Origin: Stenotrophomonas hibiscicola ATCC 19867
GTDB lineage: Bacteria; Pseudomonadota; Gammaproteobacteria; Xanthomonadales; Xanthomonadaceae
NCBI RefSeq assembly: GCF_000382065.1
Contig: NZ_KB907500.1
Coordinates: forward strand, 310,001-374,000
DNA: 64,000 bases
Direction: 5' to 3'
Part shown: positions 54,580 through 63,029 of the stretch, one piece after another
Layout: each line of letters begins with the position of its first letter
Position numbering within the stretch: the stretch's first letter is position 1
The notes under the pieces: generated by a model
What the model was told of the DNA's origin: nothing
The model's database searches: none
The model's input: the letters and a program-made list of their open reading frames with translations, nothing else
Translations under genes and position numbers: made by a program

Positions 54580-55806
54580 TCAGTCGCCCTGCTGCTTCTG
54601 CAGGTGCTCCCAACGCTCCTGGGCGTCGATGGTGCGCTCGGCGGTCAGGCGCGCTTCGAGGCGCTCCAGGCCGATTTCTTCGCCGGTGTCGACGCAGTAA
54701 CCGTAGTCGCCCGCTTCCAGGCGCTTCAGGGTGCTGTCGATCTTGCCGATCAGCTTGCGGTAGCGGTCGCGGGTACGCAGCTCCAGCGAGTTCTCGGTCT
54801 CGCGGGTCGCGCGCTCGGCTTCGTCGCCGATGTCACGCACTTCCTCACGAAGATTCTCGATGGTCTGCTTGGACTCTTCCACCAGGTCCGCGCGCCAGTT
54901 CTGCAGACGCTGACGGAAGTACTCCTGCTGCAGCGGGCTCATGTATTCCTCTTCCGAGGACGGCTTGTAGCCAGTCGGCAGGATCGGGCGGCCGGTGGCC
55001 TCGTCGGTCTTGTACTCGACCACCTTGTACTTGCTGCGCGGGGCCGGTGCAGCCGAGCGGGCGGCGACGGCCACGGCAACCTTGCCGACAGGGCGCGACA
55101 CGGTCTTCGGGGCGGAATCGGATTTCACGGCGGTTTTGGCAGGCGATTTCGAAACGGGCACGGGATTCTTGGATTGCGGGGCCTTCGAAGCGGCAGGAGC
55201 GGCGGCCGGGGCCGGCTTGGAGGCCGGTTGGGCTGCTGCCACTGCCACGGTCTTGGCCGGGACAGGCTTGGCCGGAGCCGGCTTGGCAGCAGGCTTCGGT
55301 GCGGACTTCACTACTGGGGCCGGGGCCGGCTTTACGGCCGGTGCGGCAACATTCTTGGCACCCTTCTTTGCAGCGGCAGGCGTGGCGACCGGCTTGGCCG
55401 CAGCGACCTTCTTTGCTACGGGCTTGGCGACCGGCTTGGCTGCAGCCTTCTTCACCACCGCCTTCGGCGCCGGCTTGGCGGCGGCCTTCTTGGCCACCGG
55501 CTTGGCGGCAGCTTTCTTCACCGGCGCAGCCTTGCTGACGGTCTTCTTCACCGGCGCCTTCTTGCTGGCAGCGGCTGGCTTGGCCTTGGCGGGCGCAGCG
55601 GCCTTCTTCGCCACCGGCTTGGTTGCCTTGACCGGCGTTTTCTTTGCGGTGGCCTTCCTGGCCGCCGGTTGCGAGGACGCTGCCTTGGTCGCCGGCTTGC
55701 TGGCCGGCTTCTTGGCAACGGGCTTTGCCGCCAACTTCTTCACAACAGGCTTGGCGGTTTTCTTGGCGGCCGTTGCGGCCTTCTTTGCAGTTTTTTTAGC
55801 AGCCAC
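54580..55806 (-). CDS. dksA: DksA-type regulator with long Lys/Ala/Pro-rich N-terminus
   Basis: A 408-residue protein. Residues 1-245 are a histone-H1-like Lys/Ala/Pro-rich region (PAAKK, KPVAKK repeats). Residues ~250-408 are a DksA domain with the coiled-coil tip DIGDEAERA and the conserved NSLELRTRDRYRKLIGKID. At the zinc site only Cys371 remains; the other three positions are Thr374, Thr392 and Ala395, as in the zinc-independent DksA2 of Pseudomonas. It should bind RNA polymerase and work with ppGpp. GTG start with AAGGAAGAG upstream. Confidence 0.9.
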   Translation of the reverse strand: MAAKKTAKKAATAAKKTAKPVVKKLAAKPVAKKPASKPATKAASSQPAARKATAKKTPVKATKPVAKKAAAPAKAKPAAASKKAPVKKTVSKAAPVKKAAAKPVAKKAAAKPAPKAVVKKAAAKPVAKPVAKKVAAAKPVATPAAAKKGAKNVAAPAVKPAPAPVVKSAPKPAAKPAPAKPVPAKTVAVAAAQPASKPAPAAAPAASKAPQSKNPVPVSKSPAKTAVKSDSAPKTVSRPVGKVAVAVAARSAAPAPRSKYKVVEYKTDEATGRPILPTGYKPSSEEEYMSPLQQEYFRQRLQNWRADLVEESKQTIENLREEVRDIGDEAERATRETENSLELRTRDRYRKLIGKIDSTLKRLEAGDYGYCVDTGEEIGLERLEARLTAERTIDAQERWEHLQKQQGD

Positions 55807-55850
55807 GAAACGCTCTTCCTTGGATTCCCCGGGGCCCGGGAAAGCGGGCC

Positions 55851-55879
55851 TTTATAGCCTACCCGACCCGCAGCAGCAA
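55851..55879 (-). promoter_or_regulatory. Sigma-70 promoter of the dksA-like gene
   Basis: Read leftward: TTGCTG (55879-55874), 17-nt spacer, TATAAA (55856-55851), about 45 nt ahead of the GTG. Confidence 0.7.
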
Positions 55880-56077
55880 CCTCGGCACCCTGCCCCATTC
55901 AGTCCTGGAGCCAAGGCGCCCAATGGGCAGTCCGACGAACACGGACCGCCTTGCGCGGTACGGAACCTGGCCAGCACCCGACGGTGCTGGTACCGGTCGC
56001 AGGCCATCGGCGACATGCGACCAACGGCCCATCCTGCACAAATGCGGCCTTCATGCCAACTGGCATAAGATGACTGG

Positions 56078-56332
56078 GTGATCTCGCGCCTGCTCATCGC
56101 CCTGCTGCGCTTCTACAAGCGCTTCATCAGCCCCTTGCTGGGGCCCCGCTGCCGTTTCGTGCCGAGCTGTTCTGAATACGCGATGGACGCGATCTCGCGG
56201 CACGGCCCGCTGCGCGGCAGCTGGCTGGCTGCGCGCAGGCTGGGCCGCTGCCACCCGTTCCATCCCGGCGGCTTCGACCCCGTGCCCGAGTCCCCCAACG
56301 CCCCCTCTTGCCGTTGCACAGGAAAACATTGA
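56078..56332 (+). CDS. yidD: Membrane protein insertion efficiency factor YidD
   Basis: An 84-residue protein: [35 protein letters not shown], with the three-Cys motif of the family and [15 protein letters not shown] after it. It assists YidC-dependent membrane insertion. GTG start. It is normally found next to rnpA and yidC, but here it precedes pyrC by 1 nt. Confidence 0.93.
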   Translation: MISRLLIALLRFYKRFISPLLGPRCRFVPSCSEYAMDAISRHGPLRGSWLAARRLGRCHPFHPGGFDPVPESPNAPSCRCTGKH

Positions 56333-56333
56333 C

Positions 56334-57680
56334 ATGTCCTCCACCCTCATCACCAATGCCCGCATGGTCAACGAAGGCCGCACCTTCGACGGCGACCTGC
56401 GCATCGAGAACGGCCGCATCGCGCAGATCGGCAACGGGCTGGCGCCGCGCGACGGCGAGCAGGTGGTGGACGCGGCCGGGCGCTGGCTGCTGCCCGGCAT
56501 GATCGATGACCAGGTGCACTTCCGCGAACCGGGCCTGACCCACAAGGGCGACATCGCCAGCGAATCGGCGGCCGCCGTGGCCGGTGGCCTGACCAGCTTC
56601 ATGGACATGCCCAACACCAACCCGCCGACGCTGGATTCAACCATCCTGGAAGCCAAGTACGAGCTCGCGCGCGGCCGCGCCTGGGCCAACTACGGCTTCT
56701 ACCACGGTGCCAGCAATGACAACCTGGACGCGATCCGTGCGCTGGACCCGAAGAAGGCCCCGGGCGTGAAGGTGTTCATGGGTGCTTCGACCGGCAACAT
56801 GCTGGTCGACAACCCGGAAACGCTGGACGCGATCTTCCGCGAATGCCCGACCCCGATCATCACGCACTGCGAAGACACGCCGATGATCGATGCCAACCTG
56901 AAGGCCTTCCAGGAAAAGTACGGTGATGCGCTGACCCCGGACATGCACCCGGACATCCGTTCGCGCGAAGCGTGCATCAAGTCGACCCGCCTGGCGATGT
57001 CGCTGGCACGCAAGCACGGCACCCGCCTCCATGTGCTGCACATCTCCACCGCCGACGAGCTGGCGCTGTTCGAGAAGGGCCCGCTGATCCGCGCCGATGG
57101 CAGCCGCAAGCAGATCACCGCCGAAACCTGCGTGCACTTCCTGCACTTCGCGCGCCCGGACTACGCGACCAAGGGCAACCTGATCAAGTGCAACCCGGCG
57201 ATCAAGGAAGTGTCCGACCGCGAGGCAATCACCGCTGCACTGGCCGATGACGTGCTGGACGTGCTGGCCACCGACCACGCGCCGCACACCTGGGAAGAGA
57301 AGCAGAAGCCCTACGCGCAGGCGCCGTCGGGCCTGCCGCTGGTGCAGTACGCACTGGTGGCCGCGCTGGAGCGGGTGCACGAAGGCAAGCTGACCCGCGA
57401 GCAGGTGGTGCAGAAATTCGCACATGCGCCGGCGCAGCTGTTCGACGTGGAAGAACGCGGCTTCCTGCGCGAGGGCTACTTTGCCGACCTGGTGCTGGTG
57501 GAGGACGTGCCGTTCACCGTCAAGCGCGAGGACGTGCTGTCCAAGTGCGGCTGGTCGCCGTTTGAAGGCACCACTTTCCGCTCGCGCATCGCCTCCACCT
57601 GGGTCAACGGCCAGCTGGTGTGGGACGGCAGCAAGCTGGTGGGCGAACCCGCCGGCCAGCGCATGACCTACGACCGCTGA
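56334..57680 (+). CDS. pyrC: Dihydroorotase (class I)
   Basis: A 448-residue amidohydrolase of pyrimidine synthesis. The metal motif reads DDQVHFREPG (Gln60, His62) where most class I enzymes have HxH; the same DQVH form is known in some bacterial class I dihydroorotases. Lys146 in GVKVFMGAS is the expected carboxylated lysine, with THCED and VLATDHAPHT following. AAAACATTGAC lies ahead of the ATG. The stop overlaps the next gene by 1 nt. Confidence 0.93.
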   Translation: MSSTLITNARMVNEGRTFDGDLRIENGRIAQIGNGLAPRDGEQVVDAAGRWLLPGMIDDQVHFREPGLTHKGDIASESAAAVAGGLTSFMDMPNTNPPTLDSTILEAKYELARGRAWANYGFYHGASNDNLDAIRALDPKKAPGVKVFMGASTGNMLVDNPETLDAIFRECPTPIITHCEDTPMIDANLKAFQEKYGDALTPDMHPDIRSREACIKSTRLAMSLARKHGTRLHVLHISTADELALFEKGPLIRADGSRKQITAETCVHFLHFARPDYATKGNLIKCNPAIKEVSDREAITAALADDVLDVLATDHAPHTWEEKQKPYAQAPSGLPLVQYALVAALERVHEGKLTREQVVQKFAHAPAQLFDVEERGFLREGYFADLVLVEDVPFTVKREDVLSKCGWSPFEGTTFRSRIASTWVNGQLVWDGSKLVGEPAGQRMTYDR

Positions 57681-58528
57681 TGCGTTCGGCACTTCTGTTC
57701 GGAGCGCTGCTGCTGGCCGCGCCCCTGTTCACCGCACCGTCGGCGCAGGCACAGGACGGCATCGGCAGCCTGATCGACAGCCGCGTGGTGTTCCCGGCCA
57801 GTGCGTCACAGGGCGCGCTGGTGATCGGCAAGGTGCCCGCTGGCAGCCGCGTGCAGTACGCCGGCCGCCAGCTGCGGGTGAGCGGCTATGGCAGCGTCGT
57901 GTTCGGCATCGGCCGCGACGAGAAGGGTCCGCTGCACGTGCAGGTGCAACGCCCCGATGGTGGCAGCGAGACCGCAACCATCGCGGTGACGCCGCGCGAC
58001 TGGCCCACCGAGCGGGTCAACGGGGTGCCACCGAAGACGGTGAATCCGCCGGCGGCGATTGCCGAGCGGATCAAGCGCGAACAGGCGCAGGTAACCGCTG
58101 CACGTTCGCGCGACGACGACCGTACCGACTTCACCCAGACCTTCATCTGGCCGGTCCAGGGCCGCATCAGCGGCCGCTTCGGCAATGCGAGGGTGTACAA
58201 CGGCCAGCCCGGTGCCGGTCATTCCGGCATGGACATCGCGGTGCCGACCGGCACGCCGGTAAAGGCACCGGCCGCCGGCATCGTCACCTTCGCCGGCCCC
58301 GACCTGTACCTGACCGGTGGCACGCTGCTGCTCGACCACGGTTTCGGGGTCAGCTCCAACTTCCTGCACCTGTCGCGCATCGACGTAAAAGTCGGCGACC
58401 GTGTGGAGCAGGGCCAGGTGATCGCTGCCGTCGGCGCCACCGGCCGTGCCACCGGCCCGCACCTGCACTGGGGCATGAACTGGTTCGAGACCCGTATCGA
58501 CCCGCTGCTGGTGCTGGACCGCAAATAA
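57680..58528 (+). CDS. M23-family metallopeptidase
   Basis: A 282-residue secreted peptidase. The signal peptide ends at AQA-QD, and residues ~165-282 form the LytM/M23 domain with the zinc and catalytic motifs GHSGMDIAVPTGTPV and GPHLHWGMNW. It probably trims peptidoglycan or regulates amidases in the periplasm. It overlaps the pyrC stop (TGATG). Confidence 0.93.
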   Translation: MRSALLFGALLLAAPLFTAPSAQAQDGIGSLIDSRVVFPASASQGALVIGKVPAGSRVQYAGRQLRVSGYGSVVFGIGRDEKGPLHVQVQRPDGGSETATIAVTPRDWPTERVNGVPPKTVNPPAAIAERIKREQAQVTAARSRDDDRTDFTQTFIWPVQGRISGRFGNARVYNGQPGAGHSGMDIAVPTGTPVKAPAAGIVTFAGPDLYLTGGTLLLDHGFGVSSNFLHLSRIDVKVGDRVEQGQVIAAVGATGRATGPHLHWGMNWFETRIDPLLVLDRK

Positions 58529-58562
58529 CGCCCATCGCCCGGTGCAGCGGTGAGCCACTGTT

Positions 58563-58677
58563 GTAGAGCCGAGCCCACGCTCGGCTGCTGTCGCGCAGAG
58601 ATGAGCCGAGCATGGGCTCGGCTCTGCAGACAGCATTCAATCAACCGCGCGAGGTAGCGCCGGGCCATGCCCGGCGG
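58563..58677. repeat. SMAG-type pair and a single unit
   Basis: GTAGAGCCGAGCCCACGCTC (58563) pairs with an inverse ending near 58626; a separate GTAGCGCCGGGCCATGCCCG unit lies at 58654-58677. They lie between convergent genes. Confidence 0.85.
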
Positions 58678-58686
58678 AGCGCGGGA

Positions 58687-59391
58687 TCAACCGCGGGCAG
58701 CCCACCACACACGCAGCAGGGTGCGCACCGGGGTTGCTTCGATCGGCTTGCCTGCGGCCTGCGCGGCCACACGGGCACGTGCCAGGCTGGACCACACGCG
58801 GCGCGGGCGCGGGCCGGGCACGCGGGTGCCCCACCCCTTCAACAGATGCTGCGCCCAGCGCTGCGCAGCGGTGCTGGCATCACCGTCCAGCAGGCTGCGC
58901 GGCACACCGGCCACGCCGGCATCCTGCAGGCGCTGGGCCAGGGTCTGCAGCTGCACCGCGCGACCGGCACCGGTGCGCGGCTTGTCCGCGAACAAGGTTG
59001 CCTCCACTGCGGCTACGGCCTCGGCGTAGTTGGCCAGCGCGCGCTCGGCGCCGGCTGCATCGGGCGCGACGGTGCGTGCTTCAACCAGATCCGGCAGCGC
59101 TTCGGCCAACTGCGCCCACGGCGCACGCACCGGCTCCAGCAGCCGGCCCAGCGGATGGCGCGAACGATGCCCGGCCCAACTGCGCAGCTCCTCGCCCCAC
59201 CACGCCAGCTTGGCGTCGGCCGGCAACGGGTCGCCGCTGGTGTTGAGCATGTCGTCGAACTCCTGCAGCAGCGCAAACCACGCCACGGCCAGCTCGCGTT
59301 GCGATTCGGCCACGAACGGGGCGGCCACCGACCATTCCGGCCAACGGCTGCGCCACTTGTCGAGGAAACTGTCCAGCGCGGTACTGCTCAC
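58687..59391 (-). CDS. Squalene/phytoene synthase-like protein, degenerate
   Basis: A 234-residue protein with weak similarity to the squalene/phytoene synthase fold: WFALLQEFDDML and LAWWGEELRSWAGHRSRHPLGRLL resemble its first helices. The catalytic DxxxD metal motifs are not evident, so enzyme activity is doubtful; mitochondrial NDUFAF6 is an example of such a non-catalytic relative. GTG start with AAGGA 8 nt upstream. It follows gph on the same strand. Confidence 0.7.
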   Translation of the reverse strand: MSSTALDSFLDKWRSRWPEWSVAAPFVAESQRELAVAWFALLQEFDDMLNTSGDPLPADAKLAWWGEELRSWAGHRSRHPLGRLLEPVRAPWAQLAEALPDLVEARTVAPDAAGAERALANYAEAVAAVEATLFADKPRTGAGRAVQLQTLAQRLQDAGVAGVPRSLLDGDASTAAQRWAQHLLKGWGTRVPGPRPRRVWSSLARARVAAQAAGKPIEATPVRTLLRVWWAARG

Positions 59392-59402
59392 TACACCATT
59401 CC

Positions 59403-60098
59403 TTACGGCTGGGCCGGGGTTGCCGGCCGGGTCGGCCAGAGACTGGCCAGTTGCAGAAGTTCAGCGTTCTCGACCAGCACGTCGGCCTGCCAGGCCAGCG
59501 GATCGTCGCTGTGCAGGCGGTAGCCCCACAGCGCCGCCACCGACGGCATGGCCGCGGCCCGCGCGGCGATGATGTCGCGCTCGTCGTCACCCACGTACAC
59601 GCAGTCTTCGGCAGCAACGCCAATGGCCTGCGCAGCGTGCAGCAGCGGCAGCGGGTGAGGCTTGCGCTCGGCCAGGCTGTCACCGCCGACCAGCACCGCG
59701 CAACGCTGCTGCCAACCATGTTGCGGCAGGATCAGACGCGCCAGGTACTCCGGCTTGTTGGTGACGATGCCCCACACCGTACCGGCCTCATCCAGCGCGG
59801 CGAGCATGCCGGCCACGCCGTCGAACAGCACTGCGTGCTGGCCGATCAGCGCTTCGTAGCGCTGCAGGAATTCTGGGATCAGCGCGTCGCGTGCGGCGAC
59901 GTCCAGTTCCGGGAAGGCAGCCGAGACCATCGCCCGCGAGCCCTTCGACACCACCGGGCGCAGTGCGGCCGGATCGATGGGTGCACGACCACGTTCGGCC
60001 AGCATCGCGTTGCAGGTAGCGACGAAGTCCGGCGCGCTGTCCAGCAAGGTGCCATCCAGATCGAACAGCACCGCGCGCGGGAAGCGTGCAGAGGTCAT
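59403..60098 (-). CDS. gph: Phosphoglycolate phosphatase-like HAD hydrolase
   Basis: A 231-residue HAD-superfamily phosphatase. Motif I is [16 protein letters not shown], motif II IVTNKPE, and motifs [13 protein letters not shown] and YVGDDERDI. In this operon position (after ubiG) it is usually annotated Gph, sometimes MupP in pseudomonads. MupP dephosphorylates MurNAc-6-phosphate, so that alternative should be kept open. The ATG overlaps the ubiG stop. Confidence 0.88.
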   Translation of the reverse strand: MTSARFPRAVLFDLDGTLLDSAPDFVATCNAMLAERGRAPIDPAALRPVVSKGSRAMVSAAFPELDVAARDALIPEFLQRYEALIGQHAVLFDGVAGMLAALDEAGTVWGIVTNKPEYLARLILPQHGWQQRCAVLVGGDSLAERKPHPLPLLHAAQAIGVAAEDCVYVGDDERDIIAARAAAMPSVAALWGYRLHSDDPLAWQADVLVENAELLQLASLWPTRPATPAQP

Positions 60099-60811
60099 GC
60101 CGGCTTGACCGCGTAGGCCAGATAGTTGATGTCGGTGCGGCTGCTCAGGCGGGCATGGTTGCGCCACGGCTCGTAAGCCATGCCACTGACATCCACCAGC
60201 TGCACATCAGCCTCGCGCAGCCAGCGCGCCAGCTCGGCCGGCTTGATGAATTCCTGGTAGTGGTGCGTGCCCTTGGGCAGCAGGCGCGCCACGTACTCGG
60301 CGCCGACGATCGCCACCGCGAACGCGGCGGCGGTGCGGTTGATGGTCGACAGGAACAGGTGGCCGCCCGGCTTCAGCAGGCGATTGCAGGCGTCGATGAT
60401 CGCGCCCGGGTCGGGCACGTGCTCAAGCATTTCCATGCAGGTGACCACATCGAAACTGCCCGGCTGCTCGGCGGCCAGATCCTCGGCGGCCTGCACGCGG
60501 TAGTCGACCTTGGCGCCGCTTTCCAGCGCATGCAGGCGCGCGACCTTCACCAGCTCCGGGGCCAGGTCGATGGCGGTGACGTCGGCGCCGGCCTGGGCCA
60601 GCGCTTCGCTCAACAGGCCGCCACCGCAACCGATGTCGAGCACACGTGCGCCGCGCAGCGGCACGCGGTCGGCCACGTATTTCAGGCGCACCGGGTTCAG
60701 CGCATGCAGCGGCTTCTGCGGGCCGTCAGCGTCCCACCAGCGGTTGGCCAGCGCGGCGAACTTGTCCAGCTCGGCCTGATCGAAATTGGAGGAAGCGTGG
60801 GGGGCAGTCAT
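60095..60811 (-). CDS. ubiG: Ubiquinone biosynthesis O-methyltransferase
   Basis: A 238-residue SAM-dependent methyltransferase: [26 protein letters not shown] is the UbiG start, and [16 protein letters not shown] is the SAM-binding loop. It acts on both O-methylation steps of ubiquinone synthesis. It is followed by gph in the common gammaproteobacterial order. Confidence 0.95.
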   Translation of the reverse strand: MTAPHASSNFDQAELDKFAALANRWWDADGPQKPLHALNPVRLKYVADRVPLRGARVLDIGCGGGLLSEALAQAGADVTAIDLAPELVKVARLHALESGAKVDYRVQAAEDLAAEQPGSFDVVTCMEMLEHVPDPGAIIDACNRLLKPGGHLFLSTINRTAAAFAVAIVGAEYVARLLPKGTHHYQEFIKPAELARWLREADVQLVDVSGMAYEPWRNHARLSSRTDINYLAYAVKPA

Positions 60812-60835
60812 GAGGGGTCCTTGCGGCGCCAGGGA

Positions 60836-62179
60836 TCAGGCGCGGATATGACGGATGCGCTCGCGCCACTGGCGCGCGTTGGCGATGATGCCCGGCAGGT
60901 CCATGCCGACCAGCTCGCGCTGCACCAGCTTCGGCTTGCCGGCGATCCAGACGTCGCTGACCTGCTGGCGGCCGGTGGCGTACACCAGTTGCGACAGCAC
61001 GTTGTGCAGCGGCTGGGTTTCCAGCGCAGACAGGTCGACGCAGACCAGGTCGGCCTGCTTGCCGACTTCGATCGAGCCGATGCGGTCACCGAAGCCCAGC
61101 GCGCGTGCGCCACCCAGCGTGGACGCGCGCAGCGTGGTTGCCGCATCCAGTGCAGTGGCGTCGTCGGCCACGGCCTTGGCCAGGATCGCTGCGGTGCGGT
61201 TCTCGCTGAACATGTCCAGGTCGTTGTTGCTGGCGCAGCCATCGGTACCGATCGCCAGGTTCACGCCTGCGCGCTGCAGGGCGCAGGCCGGGCAGAAACC
61301 GGAGGCCAGCTTCAGGTTGGATTCCGGGCAATGCACCACGCTCACGCCGCGCTCGGCGCACAGGTGGATTTCCGCATCGGTCAGCTGGGTCATGTGCACC
61401 GCAATCAGGCGGTCGTTGACCAGGCCGAGCCGATCCAGCCGCGCCAGCGGGCGCTGGCCGTGCAGCCTGATCGAATCGTTGATTTCCTGCGCGGTCTCGT
61501 GGGTATGCAGGTGCACCTGCATGTCGAGCTGGTCGGACAGCATCCGCACCCGCTCGAAGTTGGCATCGTTGACCGTGTAAGGCGCATGCGGCGCGAACGC
61601 GGTGGCGATCAGCGGATCGGTGCGCCACTGGTCGTGCAGTTCACCGGCCTTGGCGAAGTACTCGTCGTCGGTCTTGGCCCAGGCGGTGGGGAAATCGATG
61701 ATGACCGCGCCCACCAGCGCGCGGAAACCGTGTTTCTTGTAGACCGCGGCCTGCACGTCGCCGAAGAAGTAGTTCTCGTTGGCGCAGGTGGTGCCGCCGC
61801 GCAGCATCTCGGCGATGGCCAGGGTGGTGCCGTCGGCAACGAATTCGGGGCCGATCACCGCCGCTTCCACCGGCCAGATGTGCTGCTGCAGCCAGGTCAT
61901 CAGCGGCAGGTCGTCGGCGACGCCGCGCAGCAGGGTCATCGGGTTGTGCGTGTGGGCGTTGACCAGGCCCGGCATCAGCGCGGCCTCGGGGCGACTGACT
62001 ACCTGGGCGGCACGGAAGCGCGCGCGCGCCTCGGCACGCGGCAGGATGGCCACGATCTCGCTGCCACGCACTGCGACGGCATGGTCTTCCAGCACCACCG
62101 CATGCGGCTCGATCGGAACGACGTAACCGGCTTCGATGAGCAGGTCGCAGGCTTCGGGGAGGTGCGGGCTATCGCTCAT
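60836..62179 (-). CDS. TRZ/ATZ-family amidohydrolase (MTA/SAH deaminase-like)
   Basis: A 447-residue metal-dependent amidohydrolase. Metal sites are NAHTHNPMTLLRG, APHAPYTV, HLHTHETAQE and GTDGCASNNDLDM. This branch includes 5'-methylthioadenosine/S-adenosylhomocysteine deaminases (MtaD). Location beside the SAM-dependent ubiG supports a role in SAH recycling. It is 24 nt upstream of ubiG. Confidence 0.9.
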   Translation of the reverse strand: MSDSPHLPEACDLLIEAGYVVPIEPHAVVLEDHAVAVRGSEIVAILPRAEARARFRAAQVVSRPEAALMPGLVNAHTHNPMTLLRGVADDLPLMTWLQQHIWPVEAAVIGPEFVADGTTLAIAEMLRGGTTCANENYFFGDVQAAVYKKHGFRALVGAVIIDFPTAWAKTDDEYFAKAGELHDQWRTDPLIATAFAPHAPYTVNDANFERVRMLSDQLDMQVHLHTHETAQEINDSIRLHGQRPLARLDRLGLVNDRLIAVHMTQLTDAEIHLCAERGVSVVHCPESNLKLASGFCPACALQRAGVNLAIGTDGCASNNDLDMFSENRTAAILAKAVADDATALDAATTLRASTLGGARALGFGDRIGSIEVGKQADLVCVDLSALETQPLHNVLSQLVYATGRQQVSDVWIAGKPKLVQRELVGMDLPGIIANARQWRERIRHIRA

Positions 62180-62220
62180 GCGGGCTCACTGGCTATTGGA
62201 GAAGGGCCTGGCGGGAGGCG

Positions 62221-62346
62221 GTAGCGCCGGGCCATGCCCGGCGGCTGTCCGCTGCGGCGCCATGGGCGCCAGCAACGGGTTCCGGGTTATGCCCGGAAAG
62301 CCGAGCATGGCTCGGCTCTACAGGTAATCCGGCTGCGCCGGATTAC
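62221..62346. repeat. SMAG-type units and a palindrome at the efp 3' end
   Basis: A GTAGCGCCGGG-class unit (62221-62244), an inverse GAGCCGAGC-class unit ending CTAC (62299-62321), and a 10-bp stem GTAATCCGGC/GCCGGATTAC (62324-62346). The last includes the efp stop codon (62343). Confidence 0.8.
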
Positions 62347-62909
62347 TTGACGCGTGCGGAGTACTCGCCCGAACGGGTGTCGACGCGGATCACTTCGTCC
62401 TGGTTGACGAACAGCGGCACGCGGACCACGGCGCCGGTTTCCAGGGTGGCCGGCTTGCCGCCGCCGCCCGAGGTGTCGCCACGGACGCCCGGATCGGTCT
62501 CGGTGATCTTCAGCTCGACGAAGTTCGGCGGCTGCACGAAGATCGGCTCACCGTTCCACAGGGTGACCACGCAGGACTCTTCGCCCTTCAGCCACTTCTC
62601 GGCGCCGCCCATGCCGGCCTTGGTGGCCTGGACCTGCTCGAAGGATTCCGGATCCATGAAGTGCCAGTACTCGCCATCGCTGTACATGAAGTTCATGTCG
62701 GTGTCGACGACGTCGGCTGCATCCAGCGAGTCGGTCGACTTCATGGTCACTTCCTGGGTACGGCCGTCCTTGATCAGGCGGTACTTCACGCGGGTGAAGG
62801 CCTGGCCCTTGCCCGGCTTGACGTATTCGGTGTCGATGATGACGGCCGGTTGGTTGTTGACCAGGATCTTCATCCCGTTCTTGACGTCGTTCATGCCGTA
62901 GCTGGCCAT
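62343..62909 (-). CDS. efp: Elongation factor P
   Basis: A 188-residue EF-P. Lys34 in [10 protein letters not shown] is the residue that EpmA/EpmB modify with beta-lysine, and the epmB gene lies divergently next door. The three-domain layout and the C-terminal [25 protein letters not shown] are normal. AGGAG lies 8 nt before the ATG. EF-P relieves stalling at poly-Pro stretches. Confidence 0.97.
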   Translation of the reverse strand: MASYGMNDVKNGMKILVNNQPAVIIDTEYVKPGKGQAFTRVKYRLIKDGRTQEVTMKSTDSLDAADVVDTDMNFMYSDGEYWHFMDPESFEQVQATKAGMGGAEKWLKGEESCVVTLWNGEPIFVQPPNFVELKITETDPGVRGDTSGGGGKPATLETGAVVRVPLFVNQDEVIRVDTRSGEYSARVK

Positions 62910-62954
62910 GCGTAAACTCCTGAGTGGCAGAAACGCCGCGGGTGCGGCGAGCCG

Positions 62955-62996
62955 TTAGAATGGAAAGCCCACCGGGTGCCGGTGGGCGACTGTTTT
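62955..62996 (+). promoter_or_regulatory. -10 box and early hairpin ahead of epmB
   Basis: TAGAAT (62955-62960) is followed almost at once by a perfect 9-bp stem GCCCACCGG/CCGGTGGGC (62966-62986) and, 5 nt later, TTTTT. It could be an initial-transcript hairpin acting as a weak terminator of epmB. Confidence 0.45.
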
Positions 62997-63029
62997 TCTG
63001 CCCCCATGATAACCGCAGGCCCCCTCTCC

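Noticed and set aside
58687..59391. A functional carotenoid or hopanoid synthase
   Set aside because: The similarity is limited to the fold and the Asp-rich metal motifs are not evident, so I only call it squalene/phytoene synthase-like.
60086..62224. A 712-codon open frame on the + strand opposite ubiG and the amidohydrolase
   Set aside because: Shadow frame; both opposite genes have full catalytic motifs.
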